A stretch of 64,000 bases of DNA from Bradyrhizobium manausense (GTDB lineage: Bacteria > Pseudomonadota > Alphaproteobacteria > Rhizobiales > Xanthobacteraceae). The stretch is from the NCBI RefSeq assembly GCF_018130615.1, contig NZ_JAFCKB010000001.1:558001-622000 (forward strand), written 5' to 3'. A program made the position numbers and the translations under genes. Below the pieces are notes generated by a model. It ran no database searches and was not told where the DNA came from. It saw only the letters and a program-made list of their open reading frames with translations. Shown here piece by piece: positions 1 through 11,112 of this stretch (its first letter is position 1; each line of letters begins with the position of its first letter).

Positions 1-2527
1 GTTTTGCCAGCACCGATTTGGCGCGCGTGATCACGGCCGGCGGCAGGCCGGCGAGCTTGGCAACCTGGATGCCGTAGGAGCGGTCGGCCGAGCCCGGCAG
101 AACCTCGTGCAGGAACACGACATTGCCCTGCCATTCCTTGACCCGCACGGTCGCATTGAACATCCGCGGCAGCTTTGCCGAGAGTGCGGTCAATTCGTGA
201 TAATGCGTGGCGAACAGCGTGCGGCAGCGGTTGCTCTCATGCAGATGCTCGATCGCGGCCCAGGCAATGGAGAGGCCGTCGAACGTAGCGGTGCCGCGGC
301 CGATCTCATCCAGGATCACCAGCGCGCGTTCACCGGCCTGGTTGAGGATCGCCGCGGTCTCGACCATTTCCACCATGAAGGTGGAGCGGCCGCGGGCGAG
401 ATCGTCGGCGGCGCCAACGCGCGAGAACAGGCGGTCGATGATGCCGATCCGCGCGCGGGTGGCCGGCACGAAGCTGCCGATCTGCGCCAGCAGGGCAATC
501 AGCGCGTTCTGGCGCAGGAAGGTCGACTTACCGGCCATGTTCGGGCCGGTGAGCAGCCAGAGCTGGCCGGACTTCTGTGCCGGGCTCGGTGAGAGATCGC
601 AGGCATTGGCGATGAACGGTTCGCCATTGCGCTTCAAAGCCTGCTCGACCACGGGATGGCGGCCGGCTTCGATGGCAAAGCCGAGGGAGCCGTCGACCTC
701 GGGCCGCACATAGTTCTCGTCAACTGCGAGCTTGGCCAGCGATGTCGCGACGTCGAGCAGCGCAAAGCCTTGCGCGGCAGCGCGCAGATCGTCGCTGATC
801 TCGAGCGCCTTGGCACAGAGCCGCTCGAAGATCTCGAGCTCGAGCCCGAGCGCGCGGTCGCCGGCATTGGCGATCTTCGCTTCGATCTCGCCCAGTTCCG
901 AGGTCGTGAAGCGCACCTGTCCCGCCAGCGTCTGGCGATGGATGAAGGTTGCGTTCAGCGGCGCCGACATCAGCTTGTCGCCGTGCTGCGCGGTGACCTC
1001 GACGAAATAGCCGAGCACGTTGTTGTGGCGGATCTTGAGACCCTTGACGGAGGTGTCGTCGGCGTAACGCGCCTGCATCGAGGCCACGACCAGGCGCGAG
1101 GCGTCGCGCAGGTTGCGGGCTTCGTCGAGCGCGGGCTCGTAGCCCGCACGCACGAAGCCGCCATCGCGCTTGATCAGCGGCAGCTGCTCGTCGAGCGCGC
1201 GGGCGAATTCGGCGGCAAGCTCGCGCGGCGGACGCTGCAACGCCGCCATCACCGTGGCGATCTCCTGCGGCGGCTGGTCGAGCTCGGACAACCGCGCCAG
1301 CACCTGGTCGGCGGCGATGATGCCGTCGCGCAGACCCGCGAGATCGCGCGGTCCGCCGCGGCCGACCGAGAGACGGGCCAGTGCGCGCGACATGTCAGGC
1401 GCGCCGCGCAAAATGCTGCGGATGTCTTCGCGCGTCGCCGAATCCGCCACAAAGGCGCTGACGGCATCGAGCCGCCGCGCGATCGCAGGCGCATCGGTCA
1501 GCGGTGCCGCCAGCCGCTGCGCGAGCAGACGCGAGCCGGCCGAGGTCACCGTGCAGTCGATCGCATCGAGCAGCGAGCCGCGGCGTTCGCCGGCAAGGGT
1601 CCGCGTCAGTTCGAGGTTGGCGCGCGTGGCGGGATCGATCGCCATGGTCGCGCCGGAAGCTTCGCGCGCGGGCGGCGACAGCGGCGGGTGCTTGCCGACC
1701 TGGGTGCGGTCGACATAGGTGACGGCGGCGGCCGCGGCGGTGGCCTCGAGCCGCGAGAGCTGCGCCAGTCCGTCCATGGTCGCGACGGCAAAATAGTCGC
1801 ACAGGCGCTTCTCGGCGGTGGCGCCATCGAACACGTCGCGGGTCACCGGCGTCACCGCCGGCAGCTCGCGCAAGGTCTGTCCGAGCTCGTTATCGCTATA
1901 GAGCGCGTCGGTGACGATGGCCTCGTTCGGGTTGATGCGTGCCAGCGTGGCGGCGAGCTCGCCACCCGAAACTTCCGTGACCGTGAATTCGGCGGTCGAA
2001 ATGTCGATCCAGGCAAGCCCGAAGCGATCGCCGCCGGCAGAGGAGCGGGCGCGCGCAATCGCCAGCAGGTAATTGTTGGCGCGCGCATCGAGCAGCGTGT
2101 CCTCGGTCAGCGTGCCCGGCGTCACCAGCCGCACCACGCCGCGACGTACGACGCTCTTGTTGCCGCGCGCTTTGGCCGCCGCAGGATCCTCGGTCTGCTC
2201 GCACACCGCGACCCGGTGGCCGGCGCTGATCAGGCGATGCAGATAATCCTCGGAGCGCTCGACCGGCACGCCGCACATCGGGATGTCGTTGCCCTGATGC
2301 TTGCCGCGCTTGGTCAAGACGATGCCGAGCGTTTTCGAGGCGATCTCGGCGTCCTCGAAGAACAGCTCGTAGAAATCGCCCATCCGGTAGAACAGCAGCA
2401 AGCCCTGATGTGCCGCCTTGATCTCCAGGTACTGTTCCATCATCGGCGTGACGCGCGATGCGGCTTCCGCCTGCGGCGCGGGGGTGGGTTCAGGCTCTGG
2501 CGCTGGGATTGGCTGTTGCATGGTCAT
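1..2527 (-). CDS. mutS: DNA mismatch repair protein MutS, 3' end cut by window edge
   Basis: Recognises base mismatches and small loops and starts methyl-independent or MutL-coupled repair in the cytoplasm. Reading the minus strand from 2527 gives about 842 open codons that run off the left edge, so only the C-terminal tail is missing (the family is about 850-910 residues). Visible marks are the mismatch-contacting Phe-x-Glu in GDFYELF near 2380, the Walker [10 protein letters not shown] near 521-556 and a Walker B/signature DEIGRGT near 300. The N-terminus carries a Pro/Glu/Ala-rich leader before the conserved domain. ATG at 2527 or the in-frame ATG at 2521 could be the start; neither has a strong ribosome site. 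A 669-codon open frame on the opposite strand is a high-GC shadow. The gene is divergent from the thiolase gene across 216 bp. Confidence 0.97.
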   Translation of the reverse strand, partial: MTMQQPIPAPEPEPTPAPQAEAASRVTPMMEQYLEIKAAHQGLLLFYRMGDFYELFFEDAEIASKTLGIVLTKRGKHQGNDIPMCGVPVERSEDYLHRLISAGHRVAVCEQTEDPAAAKARGNKSVVRRGVVRLVTPGTLTEDTLLDARANNYLLAIARARSSAGGDRFGLAWIDISTAEFTVTEVSGGELAATLARINPNEAIVTDALYSDNELGQTLRELPAVTPVTRDVFDGATAEKRLCDYFAVATMDGLAQLSRLEATAAAAAVTYVDRTQVGKHPPLSPPAREASGATMAIDPATRANLELTRTLAGERRGSLLDAIDCTVTSAGSRLLAQRLAAPLTDAPAIARRLDAVSAFVADSATREDIRSILRGAPDMSRALARLSVGRGGPRDLAGLRDGIIAADQVLARLSELDQPPQEIATVMAALQRPPRELAAEFARALDEQLPLIKRDGGFVRAGYEPALDEARNLRDASRLVVASMQARYADDTSVKGLKIRHNNVLGYFVEVTAQHGDKLMSAPLNATFIHRQTLAGQVRFTTSELGEIEAKIANAGDRALGLELEIFERLCAKALEISDDLRAAAQGFALLDVATSLAKLAVDENYVRPEVDGSLGFAIEAGRHPVVEQALKRNGEPFIANACDLSPSPAQKSGQLWLLTGPNMAGKSTFLRQNALIALLAQIGSFVPATRARIGIIDRLFSRVGAADDLARGRSTFMVEMVETAAILNQAGERALVILDEIGRGTATFDGLSIAWAAIEHLHESNRCRTLFATHYHELTALSAKLPRMFNATVRVKEWQGNVVFLHEVLPGSADRSYGIQVAKLAGLPPAVITRAKSVLAK

Positions 2528-2743
2528 GGGCGGCGCAACCTACAAAATTTCGCCTCCTGCTCCTATCGCTTTGGCCGGGGAGGGGAGGTTTTCCACGTTG
2601 TCCGCACCGCGGCATGCGCTGGCGGCGTGGACACCCCTCGGAACACGCAAGAAACCGTCAATTGACCTGCTGCGGGCGCCCTCCTAAAACTCCGCCGACA
2701 TTGAAGAATTTTCGCCGGACCGCGGCATTCAGGGAGAACAACG

Positions 2744-3952
<1,209 letters not shown>

Positions 3953-3970
3953 CGGTACACGCAGTGGACC

Positions 3971-4053
3971 GTCATCCCGGAGCCGCTCGTTAGAGCGGAA
4001 TCCGGGATCTCGAGATTCCGGGTTCAGCCCTGTCGGGGCTGCCCCGGAATGAC
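3971..4053. repeat. Palindromic intergenic repeat, family A
   Basis: Starts GTCATCCCGG and ends CCCCGGAATGAC, with an inner copy of the CCGGGATCTCGAGATTCCGGG type. It nearly fills the gap between the thiolase and the dioxygenase genes. Related elements occur at 48029-48129, 57259-57356 and 61300-61393. It may act as an mRNA stabiliser or weak terminator; that is inference. Confidence 0.8.
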
Positions 4054-4065
4054 AGGGAGAGAGCC

Positions 4066-4959
4066 ATGATCATCGAGCGCGAGCAGGACGTTACGGCCGC
4101 GGCTCTGGCGGTGATGGAGCGGACGTCCGATCCGCGGATGCGGCAGATCATGATCTCGCTGGTCAAGCATCTGCATGGCTTCGTCCGCGACGTTCGCCTG
4201 ACCGAGAAGGAATTCCGCGACGCCACCGCCGTTATTGCCGAACTCGGCAAGCTGACGACCGACACGCATAATGAAGTCGTGCTGATGGCGGGCTCGCTCG
4301 GCGTTTCGCCGCTGGTTTGCCTGCTGAACAACGGCGATCAGGGCAATACCGAAACCGATCAGTCGCTGCTCGGGCCGTTCTGGCGGTTGAACTCGCCGCG
4401 GGTGGAGAATGGTGGGTCGATCGTCCGCTCCGAGACCCCGGGCGCGCCGCTGTTCGTGAACGCCCGCGTCGTCGACAAGGAGGGCCGCCCCGTTGCGGGT
4501 GCTGAGGTCGATGTCTGGCACGCCTCGCCGGTTGGGCTTTACGAGAACCAGGATCCCGATCAGGCCGACATGAACCTGCGCGGCAAGTTTACGACCGACC
4601 AGGATGGGCGTTTCGCGTTCCGCTCGGTGATGATGGTCGGCTATCCGATTCCGACCGACGGTGTCGTCGGCCGCCTCCTGGAGGCACAAAGCCGGCACCC
4701 TTATCGTCCCGCGCATCTCCATGCCCTGATCTTGAAGCCCGGCTTCAAGGTGCTGATCTCGCAGATCTACGATCCCAACGACCCCCATATCGACAGCGAC
4801 GTGCAGTTCGGCGTGACCCAAGCGCTGATCGGCAAGTTCGTGCGCCATGAGACGCCGCATCCGACCGTGCCAGACGTCGCAACCCCCTGGTACTCGCTCG
4901 ATCACACCTACCGGCTCGAGGCCGGGGAGGCCGTGCTGCCGCGTGCGCCGATCAAATAG
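4066..4959 (+). CDS. Intradiol ring-cleavage dioxygenase, hydroxyquinol/catechol 1,2-dioxygenase type
   Basis: Non-haem Fe(III) enzyme that opens a dihydroxylated or trihydroxylated ring between the two hydroxyls. The 297-residue protein has an N-terminal helical dimerisation domain (about 1-105) and a C-terminal beta-sandwich. The four iron ligands are visible as Tyr159 (PVGLYENQ), Tyr193 (VGYPIPTD), His217 and His219 (RPAHLHAL). The helical N-domain separates it from protocatechuate dioxygenase subunits. The YPIPTDG and HPYRPAH segments look more like hydroxyquinol 1,2-dioxygenase than catechol 1,2-dioxygenase, but substrate is not settled. A strong AGGGAGAG ribosome site precedes the ATG. 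It lies between pcaF and pcaHG, so it probably feeds the same lower pathway. Confidence 0.9.
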   Translation: MIIEREQDVTAAALAVMERTSDPRMRQIMISLVKHLHGFVRDVRLTEKEFRDATAVIAELGKLTTDTHNEVVLMAGSLGVSPLVCLLNNGDQGNTETDQSLLGPFWRLNSPRVENGGSIVRSETPGAPLFVNARVVDKEGRPVAGAEVDVWHASPVGLYENQDPDQADMNLRGKFTTDQDGRFAFRSVMMVGYPIPTDGVVGRLLEAQSRHPYRPAHLHALILKPGFKVLISQIYDPNDPHIDSDVQFGVTQALIGKFVRHETPHPTVPDVATPWYSLDHTYRLEAGEAVLPRAPIK

Positions 4960-5092
4960 GGCAGCCGGCCCGAATGTCCGGGGGGAGATGGGTGCTAAAG
5001 CCGCTTCCCTAAATTAGTTATATTCTATAATGATTGGCGCAAATGTTGTCCGGGCCGGCCCAAAATGGCCGGGGCCGGGGAGGAGTTCGCCA

Positions 5093-5794
5093 ATGACGTT
5101 CATTTATCCCACGGACAGCAACAAGGCGCATCCGCTGCCGCTGTCACCCGACTACAAGAGCTCGATCAAGCGCGCGCCGAACAAGCCCTTGATCCCGATG
5201 CGCCACACGTTGTCGGAACTGACCGGTCCCGTTTATGGCCACGAGACCGTGCGTGACGGCGACAACGATCTCACCACCCAGCACAAGGGCGAGCCGCTCG
5301 GCGAGCGCATCATCGTGCACGGCCATGTGCGCGACGAAGACGGCCGCGGCGTGCCCCACTCGCTGATCGAGATCTGGCAGGCCAATGCCTGCGGCCGCTA
5401 CGTCCATGTCCGCGACCAGCATCCGGCGCCGCTCGATCCCAACTTCACCGGCGCGGGCCGCACCGTGAGCGATGCCGCCGGCTATTACCGCTTCGTCAGC
5501 ATCAAGCCGGGCGCTTACCCTTGGGGCAATCACCACAATGCCTGGCGTCCCGCCCACATTCATCTCTCGGTGTTTGGCCATTCCTTCGTCACACGCCTGG
5601 TGACGCAGATGTATTTCCCGGGCGACCCGCTGTTCCCGTTCGATCCGATCTTCAACTCGGTGCCGGACGAGAAGGCGCGGATGCGCATGGTCTCCTCGTT
5701 CGATCTGGAGAATACCAAGCCCGAATGGGCGCTGTGCTACCGCTTCGACATCGTGCTGCGCGGCAAGAACGCTACCCCCATGGAGACCAAGTAA
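5093..5794 (+). CDS. pcaH: Protocatechuate 3,4-dioxygenase beta subunit
   Basis: Iron-bearing subunit of the enzyme that converts protocatechuate to 3-carboxy-cis,cis-muconate. From the ATG at 5093 the protein is 233 residues, normal for PcaH. Iron ligands are Tyr103 (GRYVH), Tyr142 (GAYPW), His155 and His157 (RPAHIHL). An upstream in-frame ATG at 5030 would add 21 residues, but AGGAG at 5081-5085 lies seven bases before 5093 and decides the start. Its TAA is followed at once by the GTG of pcaG, so the two subunits are translationally coupled. Confidence 0.96.
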   Translation: MTFIYPTDSNKAHPLPLSPDYKSSIKRAPNKPLIPMRHTLSELTGPVYGHETVRDGDNDLTTQHKGEPLGERIIVHGHVRDEDGRGVPHSLIEIWQANACGRYVHVRDQHPAPLDPNFTGAGRTVSDAAGYYRFVSIKPGAYPWGNHHNAWRPAHIHLSVFGHSFVTRLVTQMYFPGDPLFPFDPIFNSVPDEKARMRMVSSFDLENTKPEWALCYRFDIVLRGKNATPMETK

Positions 5795-6397
5795 GTGCAG
5801 GATTCCGCGAAGCCCGATGGGATCACGCCATCGCAAACGGTCGGTCCGTTCTTCAAATACGGCCTGACGCCGACGGGCGAATATGCCTGGAATGATGCCT
5901 TCACCAACTCAACGCTGACACCGGATGTCTCCGGCGATCGCGTCCGCATCGAGGGCCGGGTGCTGGATGGTGACGGTGCCGCCGTGCCCGATGCCATGCT
6001 GGAGATCTGGCAAGCGGATGCGCAGGGTCGCTTCGCCGACCCGCAGGACAAGCGCGCGCTGCCGAATGCGAGCTTCCGCGGCTTCGCCCGCTGCGGCACC
6101 GACAAGGACGGTCATTATTCCTTCGACACCATCAAGCCGGGCGCCGTGCCCGATCCTGATGGTAAGCCGCAGGCGCCGCATATCGTTCTGGCGGTGTTTG
6201 CGCGCGGCATGCTGCGGCATCTCTATACCCGCATTTATTTCAGCGACGAGGCCGGCAACGCCGCCGATCCCGTGCTGGGATTGGTGCCTGCCGACCGCCG
6301 CGCCACGCTGATCGCGGTGCGGGAGGCCGGCAAGCCGCTCTATCGCCTCGACCTGCGCCTGCAGGGCGACACTGAGACGGTGTTCTTCGACGTCTAA
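5795..6397 (+). CDS. pcaG: Protocatechuate 3,4-dioxygenase alpha subunit
   Basis: Structural partner of PcaH; the alpha subunit has the same fold but no iron site. The 200-residue protein begins at a GTG directly abutting the pcaH stop codon. It shows the family opening TPSQTVGPFFKYGL, the EIWQADAQGRF segment, and the substrate-pocket side of the fold, while the Tyr/His ligand set of PcaH is absent, as expected. No pcaB, C, D, I, J or pcaQ gene is within the window, so the rest of the pathway must lie elsewhere. Confidence 0.96.
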   Translation: MQDSAKPDGITPSQTVGPFFKYGLTPTGEYAWNDAFTNSTLTPDVSGDRVRIEGRVLDGDGAAVPDAMLEIWQADAQGRFADPQDKRALPNASFRGFARCGTDKDGHYSFDTIKPGAVPDPDGKPQAPHIVLAVFARGMLRHLYTRIYFSDEAGNAADPVLGLVPADRRATLIAVREAGKPLYRLDLRLQGDTETVFFDV

Positions 6398-6407
6398 GTC
6401 AATGCGT

Positions 6408-6431
6408 GCCGGCGATTTGCGAATCGCCGGC
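6408..6431 (+). terminator. Stem-loop after pcaG, probable terminator
   Basis: A perfect 10-bp inverted repeat (GCCGGCGATT / AATCGCCGGC) with a 4-base loop starts 11 bases after the pcaG stop. The following tract is only weakly T-rich, so termination may be partial. Confidence 0.6.
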
Positions 6432-6650
6432 GCGAGCTTCTCATCCAGCGCATCGCAGTGCTTCATCAGTCTCGACACTTGTCTCTTCCGGCCAGTGCGT
6501 CGGCGTGACTGACTCAAAACCGATTGCCCGGCATCTGTTTCCCGTAGTTTTGCGGAGCATTCCTTTCGCCGATGCGTCCTCCGGGAAATCCCGTATTTAC
6601 CGTATCCGGTTAGGCTCGCCGCAGTTTCAGCACGCGCCCCGGAATATTTC

Positions 6651-8342
6651 ATGAAAATTCGCCTGTCCTTGTCCTCTGCGATCGTCGCGTTCGGGATCGT
6701 TCTTGCCATCGGCTTCACGGCGGTCGTCTCCACCAGCCTCTATGCATTGCGTGAGCTCAAGGTCGGTGGGCCGCTTTACTCCGATATCAAGCTCGGCAAC
6801 GACCTCATCGCCGACATCCTGCCGCCGCCGGAATATGTCATTGAGGCCTATCTCGAAGCCACGCTTGCCATGCGCGAGCCTGACCAACTGGCGGCTCATG
6901 GCGAACGCCTGGTCCAGCTCCGCAAGGATTACGATGAGCGCAAGGCCTATTGGACCGCGTCCAGCCTCTCGGCCGACCTGAAGACGGCCCTGGTGTCCAA
7001 GTCCGACGCCGAGGTGCAGAAGTTCTGGAAGCTGTTGTCCGATCAGCTCCTGCCGGCGCTCAAGGCCAAGGACGCGGCCGCGTCCGAACGCGCCTATGCG
7101 CAGCTCAAGGATGCCTATACCGCACATCGCGCCGTCATCGACAGCATCGTCGAAAGCGCCAACAAGCAGAATGCCGACATGGAGAAGCTGGCCGCCGACC
7201 GCGACAGCGCGATGCTCTATATTCTGCTCGGGGTCTCCGCGGCCGTGCTCGCCTTCATCGCCGCCGGCCTGCTCGGCGTTGCGTTCGGCGTGGTGCGCCC
7301 GATCGTGCGCATGACGGACACGATGCAGAAGCTTGCGACCGGGGATCTCGCCGCTGAAATTCCCTTCGCGCAACGTCAGGACGAGGTCGGCTCGATGGCC
7401 GGCGCACTCCAGGTGTTCAAGCAGGGCGCGATCGAGAATTCGCGCCTGCGCGAGGAGCAATTGCGACAAGAGCAGGAAGCCGCGCTTGCCAAGCGCGGTG
7501 CCCTGTACCAGATGGCCGAAACCGTCGAGCGCGAGACCGGTCGCTCGGTCGACACCGCCAGCGCGACGACGCAAGGCGTCGAGCGGGCTGCCCTGAGCCT
7601 GTCCGAGATCGCGCGATCCCTATCGTCGGAATCGCAGGCGGTCGCCGCCGCCTCCACCCAGGCGCTCGGCAGCTCGCAGACCGTTTCGGCCGCCGCCGAA
7701 GAGCTGAGCGCATCGATCCGGGAGATCGCAACGCAGGTCGGACGCACCTCGACCGTCACCAAATCGGCCGTCGCAGGCCGCGAGCAGGCACGCTCGACCA
7801 TCCAGGCGCTGGCGGGCGCCGTGAAGAAGATCGCCGAGGTCTCCGACCTGATCGGCGGCATCGCCGGCCAGACCAATCTGCTCGCGCTCAACGCCACGAT
7901 CGAGGCGGCGCGTGCCGGGGAGGCCGGCCGCGGTTTTGCGGTCGTCGCGGCCGAGGTGAAATCCCTGTCCGACCAGACGGCGAAATCCACCGAGGAGATC
8001 GGGCGCCTGATTGCCGAGATCCAGGCCTCGACGCAGGCCGCGGTCGATGCCGTCGAGACCATGGGTGGTCATATTGTCGAGATCGACGGCGTGGCGACCT
8101 CGGTTGCCGCCGCGATGGAACAGCAGGACGCCGCGACGCGGGAGATCGCGCGGTCGATTTCCGAGTCGGCCTCCGCCGCGAAGGAAGTCTCGGCCAAGAT
8201 CGCCAATGTCAGCCGCGACGCCGCGTCGGTGAACGAACGCGCCGCAGACGTCAGGCAGGCAATCGCAGGGATGGCGGCCAATCTGGAATCGCTGCGATCG
8301 GTCGTGGTCCGCACCGTGCGCGACTCGACCGCAGCGGCGTAA
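6651..8342 (+). CDS. Methyl-accepting chemotaxis protein
   Basis: Membrane chemoreceptor that signals to CheA through CheW. The 563-residue protein has TM1 near residues 8-32, a periplasmic helical sensor of about 150 residues, TM2 near 183-215 ([19 protein letters not shown]), a HAMP domain and a long coiled-coil signalling domain. The hairpin tip is clear in [20 protein letters not shown]. Ala-, Gln- and Glu-rich heptads flanking the tip hold potential methylation sites. The ligand is unknown; the sensor region resembles the four-helix type rather than a PAS or Cache domain. It is separated from pcaG by 253 bp and a stem-loop, so it is probably its own transcription unit. Sensing of aromatic acids is possible only by location. 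Confidence 0.95.
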   Translation: MKIRLSLSSAIVAFGIVLAIGFTAVVSTSLYALRELKVGGPLYSDIKLGNDLIADILPPPEYVIEAYLEATLAMREPDQLAAHGERLVQLRKDYDERKAYWTASSLSADLKTALVSKSDAEVQKFWKLLSDQLLPALKAKDAAASERAYAQLKDAYTAHRAVIDSIVESANKQNADMEKLAADRDSAMLYILLGVSAAVLAFIAAGLLGVAFGVVRPIVRMTDTMQKLATGDLAAEIPFAQRQDEVGSMAGALQVFKQGAIENSRLREEQLRQEQEAALAKRGALYQMAETVERETGRSVDTASATTQGVERAALSLSEIARSLSSESQAVAAASTQALGSSQTVSAAAEELSASIREIATQVGRTSTVTKSAVAGREQARSTIQALAGAVKKIAEVSDLIGGIAGQTNLLALNATIEAARAGEAGRGFAVVAAEVKSLSDQTAKSTEEIGRLIAEIQASTQAAVDAVETMGGHIVEIDGVATSVAAAMEQQDAATREIARSISESASAAKEVSAKIANVSRDAASVNERAADVRQAIAGMAANLESLRSVVVRTVRDSTAAA

Positions 8343-8400
8343 GCTCTGCCGCTGGCGCGCGGGGGTGTGATCGTGCAGTATGGCGCCGGGCAGGGGCATC

Positions 8401-9468
8401 ATGGCTATGACACCTCCACAACTGCCGGCGGTCGTTGAGCCCGCCCGATTGACGGCGGCACTGCGCAAGGCCGGCGCACTGGACGCCGGCGCCGTGCGCG
8501 AGGTGAAGGTGCTGCACGAGCGCGATACGGTGGTGTCGCACATCGTTCGACTTGGCCTGCGCTATGTCGGGGAATCCGCTGGTGCGCCGCAATCGCTGAT
8601 CCTCAAGACGCCGCATGCCGACTTCGCCAAGACGCTCGCCAATGGCGGCCGACACGAGGTGGCGTTCTACACCAGGCTCGCACCGCGAATGCCGCGGGGA
8701 CTGGTCCCGCGCTGCTTCGACGGATTCTTCGACGAGGAAACCCTCAACTGGCATCTGCTGCTCGAAGACCTCACCGATAGTCATGAGATCGCAACCCAAT
8801 GGCCGCTGCCGCCGTCGCGCGCGCAAACATTCGCGATCGTCACTACGCTCGCACGCTGGCATGCGGCCTGGTGGGACCATCCCGATCTCGGTGACACCGT
8901 CGGCACCTGGGCGAGCCCCGAGGACAGCGCGCAGCACATGGAGACCTTTGCCGGTCATTACGACCGGTTCGCCGATCTGCTCGGCGATCGCCTCAGCGAG
9001 GAGCGCCGGCTTCTCTATCGTCGCCTGATCGACCAGTCGGCCCGGCTATCCGAGCGCTACCACGCGCGCCGTAACCTCAGCATCACCCATGGCGATGCCC
9101 ACACCTGGAATTTCATGCTGCCGCGCGCCGGCGTCACTGACACCGTGCGCCTCTTCGATTTCGACCTGTGGGGCGTCAACGTCCCGACCAACGACCTCGC
9201 CTACATGATGGCGCTTCATTGGTTTCCGGAACGCCGCCAGGCGCTCGAACGCCCCTTGCTCAATCTCTATCACGAGACATTGCTCGCAAACGGCATCACC
9301 GGATACACACGCGGTGCGCTCGATCGTGACTACCGCTTGTCGGTGCTCTGGCACATCACCAAACCGGTCTGGCAATGGAGCATCAACATCCCACCCGGCA
9401 TCTGGTGGCACCATCTGGAACGGATCATGATGGCGGTCGAGGATTTGGGGTGTGAGGAGTTGTTGTAG
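8401..9468 (+). CDS. Phosphotransferase-family protein (ecdysteroid/CHK kinase-like, APH fold)
   Basis: Kinase-like small-molecule phosphotransferase of unknown substrate. The catalytic loop HGDAHTWNFM and the metal-binding segment FDFDLWGVNVPTNDLAY are well preserved, as is a lysine in LILKTPHADF early in the protein. About 355 residues. Three starts are possible (8380, 8401, 8407); 8401 has an AGGGG four bases upstream and 8407 a better spacing to the same site, so the exact N-terminus is uncertain. No neighbour suggests a substrate. Homologues are often called aminoglycoside phosphotransferases, but nothing here supports antibiotic resistance. Confidence 0.8.
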   Translation: MAMTPPQLPAVVEPARLTAALRKAGALDAGAVREVKVLHERDTVVSHIVRLGLRYVGESAGAPQSLILKTPHADFAKTLANGGRHEVAFYTRLAPRMPRGLVPRCFDGFFDEETLNWHLLLEDLTDSHEIATQWPLPPSRAQTFAIVTTLARWHAAWWDHPDLGDTVGTWASPEDSAQHMETFAGHYDRFADLLGDRLSEERRLLYRRLIDQSARLSERYHARRNLSITHGDAHTWNFMLPRAGVTDTVRLFDFDLWGVNVPTNDLAYMMALHWFPERRQALERPLLNLYHETLLANGITGYTRGALDRDYRLSVLWHITKPVWQWSINIPPGIWWHHLERIMMAVEDLGCEELL

Positions 9469-9483
9469 GGGCAACAAAATCGG

Positions 9484-9509
9484 TGTCGCCCGGCCTTCGC
9501 CGGGACGAC
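9484..9509. repeat. Partial palindromic repeat, family B
   Basis: CGCCCGGCCTTCGCCGGGACGAC lies between two converging genes. It matches the right arm of the longer element at 37314-37440. It could serve as a bidirectional hairpin terminator. Confidence 0.6.
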
Positions 9510-9551
9510 GTCGGAGATTAACGCTCCGGCTCGGCTCTAAACGACTGCAGC

Positions 9552-11108
9552 CTACTCCATCACCGCATGCTCCGGCCCGGCCGCCTGCTTGCGCAGCGTG
9601 GCTTTGGTCGAGCCGATCATCAGCGCCAGCGGGATGGTGCAGAGGATGAAGAACATCACCAGCTGGTAGTCGTGCGAAAACGCAATGATCTGCGCCTGCA
9701 CGCTGACCATCCTGTCCGCCATGGCGCGACCGGCGCTGGTGGAGAGATCGATCATCCGGCTGACGTCAGGCATCTGGAGCGCCTGGTTGAACGGGTTGAC
9801 GTGTTCGGACAGGATCGCATAGGTCCGCCGCGTCCCCTGCGTCAACTGGGCGATGACGACGGAGATGCCGACCGAGCTTGCGACGTTGCGCATCAGGGTC
9901 AGCATCGCGGTGCCGTCGGTACGCAGATTGTTCGACAGCGTCAGGAACGACACCGTCGAGAGCGGTACGAACACGAGACCGAAGCCAAAGCCCTGGATGA
10001 CGCTGACGGTCACGATCTCCGGCACCTGGGTCAGGTCGGTCCAGCCGGTCATCTGGAATAGCGAGCCCGCAGTCAGCGACAGGCCGGCGATGATCAGCGT
10101 GCGCGCCTCGAAATATCGCATCATGCGCCCGACCAGCATCATGGCGAAGAAGGTGCCGAAGCCGCGGCTCGCCAGCAGCAGGCCGGCGGTGATGATGGGA
10201 TAGCCGATCACGTTCTGCATGTAGGGCGAGGCCAGCGCCATGGTTGAAAACAGCACGAGCCCCATCACGATCATGAACACGCAGCCGGTGACGAAGTTGC
10301 GATCCCTGAACAGCGCAAAGCGGATGAACGGCGTCGAGGTCGTGAAGGAGTGCGCGAGGAAGAAGTAGAAGGCGACGGCCGAGACGATGAACTCCGCGAT
10401 GATCTCGTCCGATTCGAGCCAGCCCAATTGCTCGCCGCGATCGAGCGCGAGCTGCAACGCGCCGATCGCGATCGCCAGCGCGGCGAAGCCGAGCCAGTCG
10501 AATTTGAGGCTGAGATCCTTCTTGGTCTCATCCATGAAGATGATGAGCCCGATGACCGTGATCGCGCCGAACGGCAGATTGACGAAGAACACCCAGTGCC
10601 AGGAATAGGTTTCGGTCAGCCAGGCACCCAGCGAGGGTCCCATGATCGGACCCATCATCACGCCCATGCCCCAGATCGACATCGCCTTGGCGCGTTCCTG
10701 GAGCGTGTAATAGTCGAGCATGACCGATTGCGACAGCGGCACCAGCGCCGCGCCGAACACGCCTTGCAGCAGGCGGAACAGCACCATCTGGTTGATGTCC
10801 TGGGCGAGACCGCACAGCACGGAGGCCATGGTGAAGCCGCCCGAGCAGATGATGAAGATGCGCTTGCGGCCGAAGCGGTTGGCGACCCAGCCCACCGGCG
10901 CCGTCATGATCGCGGCCGCGACGATGTAGGAGGTCAGCACCCAGTTGATCTGGTCCTGGGACGCCGACAGCGTGCCCTGCATATAAGGCAAAGCGACGTT
11001 GGCGATCGTGGTGTCCAGCGCCTGCATGATGGTCGCCGTCATGGCGCAGATCGTCACCATGTTCCGGCGCAGGCCGGGAACCATCAGGCTGGCATTCGGA
11101 CCGGACAT
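9552..11108 (-). CDS. emrB: DHA2-family multidrug MFS exporter (EmrB type)
   Basis: Inner-membrane proton-driven drug exporter, expected to work with the adjacent periplasmic adaptor EmrA and an outer-membrane channel that is not in this window. At 518 residues it fits the 14-helix DHA2 group. Visible motifs are LDTTIANVALPYMQG in helix 1, the loop 2-3 motif GWVANRFGRKR, and the helix 5 motif GPIMGPSLGAWL. It starts four bases after the EmrA stop codon, so the two genes are co-transcribed and coupled. Confidence 0.93.
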   Translation of the reverse strand: MSGPNASLMVPGLRRNMVTICAMTATIMQALDTTIANVALPYMQGTLSASQDQINWVLTSYIVAAAIMTAPVGWVANRFGRKRIFIICSGGFTMASVLCGLAQDINQMVLFRLLQGVFGAALVPLSQSVMLDYYTLQERAKAMSIWGMGVMMGPIMGPSLGAWLTETYSWHWVFFVNLPFGAITVIGLIIFMDETKKDLSLKFDWLGFAALAIAIGALQLALDRGEQLGWLESDEIIAEFIVSAVAFYFFLAHSFTTSTPFIRFALFRDRNFVTGCVFMIVMGLVLFSTMALASPYMQNVIGYPIITAGLLLASRGFGTFFAMMLVGRMMRYFEARTLIIAGLSLTAGSLFQMTGWTDLTQVPEIVTVSVIQGFGFGLVFVPLSTVSFLTLSNNLRTDGTAMLTLMRNVASSVGISVVIAQLTQGTRRTYAILSEHVNPFNQALQMPDVSRMIDLSTSAGRAMADRMVSVQAQIIAFSHDYQLVMFFILCTIPLALMIGSTKATLRKQAAGPEHAVME

Positions 11109-11112
11109 CGAC

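Noticed and set aside
656-2665. 669-codon open frame on the plus strand
   Set aside because: It lies antisense to mutS, which has all family motifs on the minus strand; the frame is Arg/Gly/His-rich, as expected for a GC-rich shadow.
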